The translations under genes and the position numbers were made by a program. 5,741 nucleotides of DNA from LCIL01 sp041480845 (lineage in GTDB: Bacteria; Patescibacteriota; Microgenomatia; UBA8517): positions 1 to 5,741 of the forward strand of contig JBGPAU010000030.1 in assembly GCA_041480845.1 (NCBI GenBank), written 5' to 3'. Under the pieces are notes generated by a model. The model was given only the letters and a program-made list of their open reading frames with translations, had not been told where the DNA came from and did no database searches. The first letter of the stretch is position 1, and every line of letters begins with the position of its first letter. Shown here one piece after another: positions 4,534 through 5,741 of this stretch.

Positions 4534-5193
4534 CTAAGATTTTCCCATTTGCTTTTCCACTAAATCTGAAATTGGTTTGGGGAATAATTTATCTGAAAGT
4601 ACCAAGAGTACTTCCTGATTATCGATATTTCGGATAATTTCGCCAACGTTTCCCTTTCCCCATATTACTTTTAAGGCACCAAACCAATCAGCATTACTGG
4701 GATTTTTGGGCGCTAACAATATTTTGAACTGATCAGCAGTACTTGGTTGTTGATCCGGTTCGATGGTTACGAACCCTCCAAATATTGGACTGCCTGCTTT
4801 CTTATACATTACAAAGCCCACACCCTTGAGGTCTACATTCAGATCCCAGACCTTTTGAACATGCTCAAACTCATGATCTCTTACATACGTTGGCGTTTTT
4901 ACAGAATTCTTAATCTGGTATCCGTCAGAGAATTTTTTAGCTTCCTCAACAACTATCGGGAAGAGATGCAGATCCTTTTTGGGGACAAAAATGACTGATT
5001 CGGGATATTTTCGGATATATTGATTTACTTGCATGTTTCCCCGTGTTTTTAGTTCAGGAATGGTTTGGAAAGCGCTTTGATAATGAAGGGTAACTTTCTC
5101 TCGGAATCTTTCCATCTGTTCAACGACATTTAAGTTTTCCGATTGAAAGTTTGAAGAGTTAACTACAAACGGTACATCATTCCCTTTTTCCAC
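4534..5193 (-). CDS. Unrecognised protein with HEFEH metal-binding-like motif
   Basis: I do not recognise a family. With the preferred GTG start at 5193 the protein has 219 residues; an upstream GTG at 5226 would give 230. The shorter form is preferred because a perfect TATAAT (5205-5200) lies inside the longer version, exactly 6 nt before the 5193 start, the same geometry as the gene at 4095. The protein looks soluble, with no signal peptide or membrane helix. The notable motif is DHEFEHVQKVW, with HEFEH at residues 107-111: an HExxH arrangement as in zinc metallopeptidases. No third ligand is obvious and one motif does not prove peptidase activity. The C-terminal half is hydrophobic/beta-rich (GVGFVMYKK, IFGGFVTIEP, EVLLVLSDKLFP). 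It is monocistronic and converges with the four-helix protein gene. Confidence 0.72.
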   Translation of the reverse strand: MEKGNDVPFVVNSSNFQSENLNVVEQMERFREKVTLHYQSAFQTIPELKTRGNMQVNQYIRKYPESVIFVPKKDLHLFPIVVEEAKKFSDGYQIKNSVKTPTYVRDHEFEHVQKVWDLNVDLKGVGFVMYKKAGSPIFGGFVTIEPDQQPSTADQFKILLAPKNPSNADWFGALKVIWGKGNVGEIIRNIDNQEVLLVLSDKLFPKPISDLVEKQMGKS

Positions 5194-5199
5194 AACCCT

Positions 5200-5205
5200 A
5201 TTATA
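5200..5205 (-). promoter_or_regulatory. -10 box of the HEFEH protein gene
   Basis: The minus strand reads TATAAT, preceded by CTG and followed after six bases by an in-frame GTG (5193-5191). The predicted transcription start coincides with that GTG. No good -35 is visible 17 bp upstream. Confidence 0.6.
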
Positions 5206-5228
5206 CAGTGAGGCATGTTTGCCCACGA

Positions 5229-5240
5229 AATTCTAGAATT
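5229..5240. repeat. 12-bp perfect palindrome AATTCTAGAATT
   Basis: A self-complementary AT-rich dodecamer lies about 25 bp upstream of the -10 box of the minus-strand gene and far upstream of the plus-strand promoter at 5346. Position and symmetry would suit a dimeric regulator's operator, but AT-rich palindromes of this size also arise by chance. Confidence 0.3.
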
Positions 5241-5345
5241 ATTTCTTTTGTCTGGTAATAAAATAGATTCTGAAAAGCCTTGATTATACGGGACAAAGCA
5301 GTGGTCAGAGTGAAACTAGGAACACGGAGCAAAATAGCCTCAAAA

Positions 5346-5374
5346 TTGACTTCTTTTTGAATTGAAAGGACAAT
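5346..5374 (+). promoter_or_regulatory. Promoter of the two-helix membrane protein
   Basis: TTGACT (5 of 6 matches to the -35 consensus) is separated by 17 bp from GACAAT (5369-5374, 4 of 6 matches to the -10). The box ends 8 nt before the ATG at 5383, so the leader would be one or two bases, in line with neighbouring genes. Confidence 0.5.
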
Positions 5375-5382
5375 ACATTTGT

Positions 5383-5574
5383 ATGGAACTCACAACAAGA
5401 CTTATCATTTTTGTTGCAATTATTATATCCGTTAATAATTTCGTGTTGTTTTATGCTATTCAGAACAAGGGGATACATTCAAGAATACGCTCGCTTGGTA
5501 TGTTAGTATTTTTGATTAGTCTTATTGAAATTGTGGCAATTGGAATTTGGAGTTTTATCCACTTAAGAAAATAG
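5383..5574 (+). CDS. Small two-helix membrane protein, hypothetical
   Basis: I do not recognise a family. The 63-residue protein has two hydrophobic stretches, about 6-26 (RLIIFVAIIISVNNFVLFYA) and 39-58 (GMLVFLISLIEIVAIGIWSF). They are linked by a positively charged loop (QNKGIHSRIRS), suggesting a hairpin with the loop in the cytoplasm and both ends outside. The ATG at 5383 is chosen because a -35/-10 pair ends 8 nt upstream; a TTG at 5362 would add seven residues but lies upstream of the -10 box. An AAAGGA at 5365-5370 is too far from the ATG to be a clear Shine-Dalgarno. It lies 37 bp before the ROK kinase, which has its own -10 box. Confidence 0.6.
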   Translation: MELTTRLIIFVAIIISVNNFVLFYAIQNKGIHSRIRSLGMLVFLISLIEIVAIGIWSFIHLRK

Positions 5575-5591
5575 GTTCTGAATCCCTTTTT

Positions 5592-5600
5592 TGCTAAAAT
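5592..5600 (+). promoter_or_regulatory. Extended -10 promoter of the ROK kinase
   Basis: TGCTAAAAT fits TG-n-TAtAAT with one mismatch and ends 11 nt before the ATG at 5612, predicting a leader of about 5 nt and no Shine-Dalgarno. It lies 17 bp after the stop of the small membrane protein. Confidence 0.6.
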
Positions 5601-5611
5601 TGACACAGTTT

Positions 5612-5741
5612 ATGTATATCGGTATCGACATAGGCGGAACAAGAACGCGTCTTGCCGCATCCCCTAGGTTGGACAATCCGGAAGTGGTGGATAGAAATGA
5701 GTTTGCTACCTCTGACAATTTTGATAAAAACTATCAAAATA
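5612..5741 (+). CDS. ROK-family sugar kinase (glucokinase-like), 3' end missing
   Basis: Only 43 codons are visible before the window ends. The N-terminus MYIGIDIGGTRTRLAAS is the phosphate-1 motif of the ASKHA fold as found in ROK proteins (consensus-like IGxDIGGTxxR), the beta-hairpin that binds ATP. Members are usually about 300 residues and include glucokinases, N-acetylmannosamine kinases and sugar-responsive repressors. The absence of an N-terminal DNA-binding domain argues for a kinase rather than a repressor. Substrate specificity cannot be judged because the sugar-binding ExGH and zinc motifs lie outside the window. The start is supported by the -10 box ending 11 nt upstream. Confidence 0.85.
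   Translation, partial: MYIGIDIGGTRTRLAASPRLDNPEVVDRNEFATSDNFDKNYQN

Noticed and set aside
4521..4640. Plus-strand mini-ORF of about 39 codons after GGGGGAG at 4513
   Set aside because: It runs antisense through the end of the HEFEH protein gene, and its apparent ribosome site is the tRNA-derived repeat; no protein features.
4747..4998. Plus-strand 83-codon frame within the HEFEH protein gene
   Set aside because: Antisense shadow with no promoter, ribosome site or recognisable motif.

Overview
The window looks like a piece of a small, tightly packed bacterial genome, most likely a Candidate Phyla Radiation (Patescibacteria, Microgenomates-like) organism. This is inferred from three things: palindromic repeats of a kind I associate with such genomes, sitting inside genes; start codons placed almost directly after -10 boxes; and many very short intergenic gaps. 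No rRNA or species marker is present, so the placement is tentative.

Layout. (1) 1-854, plus: C-terminal 283 codons of the primary sigma factor RpoD, cut by the window edge. (2) 872-3082, minus: a two-gene threonine-degradation operon, kbl then tdh, abutting as TAA-ATG and convergent on rpoD. Kbl and Tdh together convert threonine to glycine and acetyl-CoA. Tdh carries an extra 14-residue segment encoded by a repeat-like imperfect hairpin. (3) 3220-3495, minus: a small membrane protein with a C-terminal zinc ribbon. It has a strong Shine-Dalgarno, a leader of about 100 nt, and a terminator between it and the kbl promoter. (4) 3666-4077, plus: a promoter, a broken 5' half of tRNA-Asn whose D-loop holds an 18-bp perfect palindrome, a GIY-YIG nuclease gene, and a complete tRNA-Asn(GUU). 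The nuclease stop codon lies inside the tRNA. (5) 4095-4469, plus: a four-helix membrane protein of unknown function, read from a leaderless promoter that starts 3 nt after the tRNA. (6) 4534-5193, minus: an unrecognised protein with an HEFEH motif. (7) 5383-5574, plus: a 63-residue, two-helix membrane protein. (8) 5612-end, plus: the start of a ROK-family sugar kinase.

The most interesting part is the tRNA-Asn locus. The tRNA 5' half occurs twice, 292 nt apart, with the nuclease gene between the copies. This looks like a minimal homing element that entered the tRNA gene and rebuilt its 5' half. The upstream acceptor strand pairs perfectly with the only 3' acceptor strand, while the adjacent, complete copy has a wobble pair and two further oddities. 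A second theme is promoter architecture: five of the seven protein-gene starts whose upstream region is visible have a -10-like box 6-14 nt before the start codon, predicting leaderless or nearly leaderless mRNAs. The exceptions are the zinc-ribbon gene and the second gene of the kbl-tdh operon.
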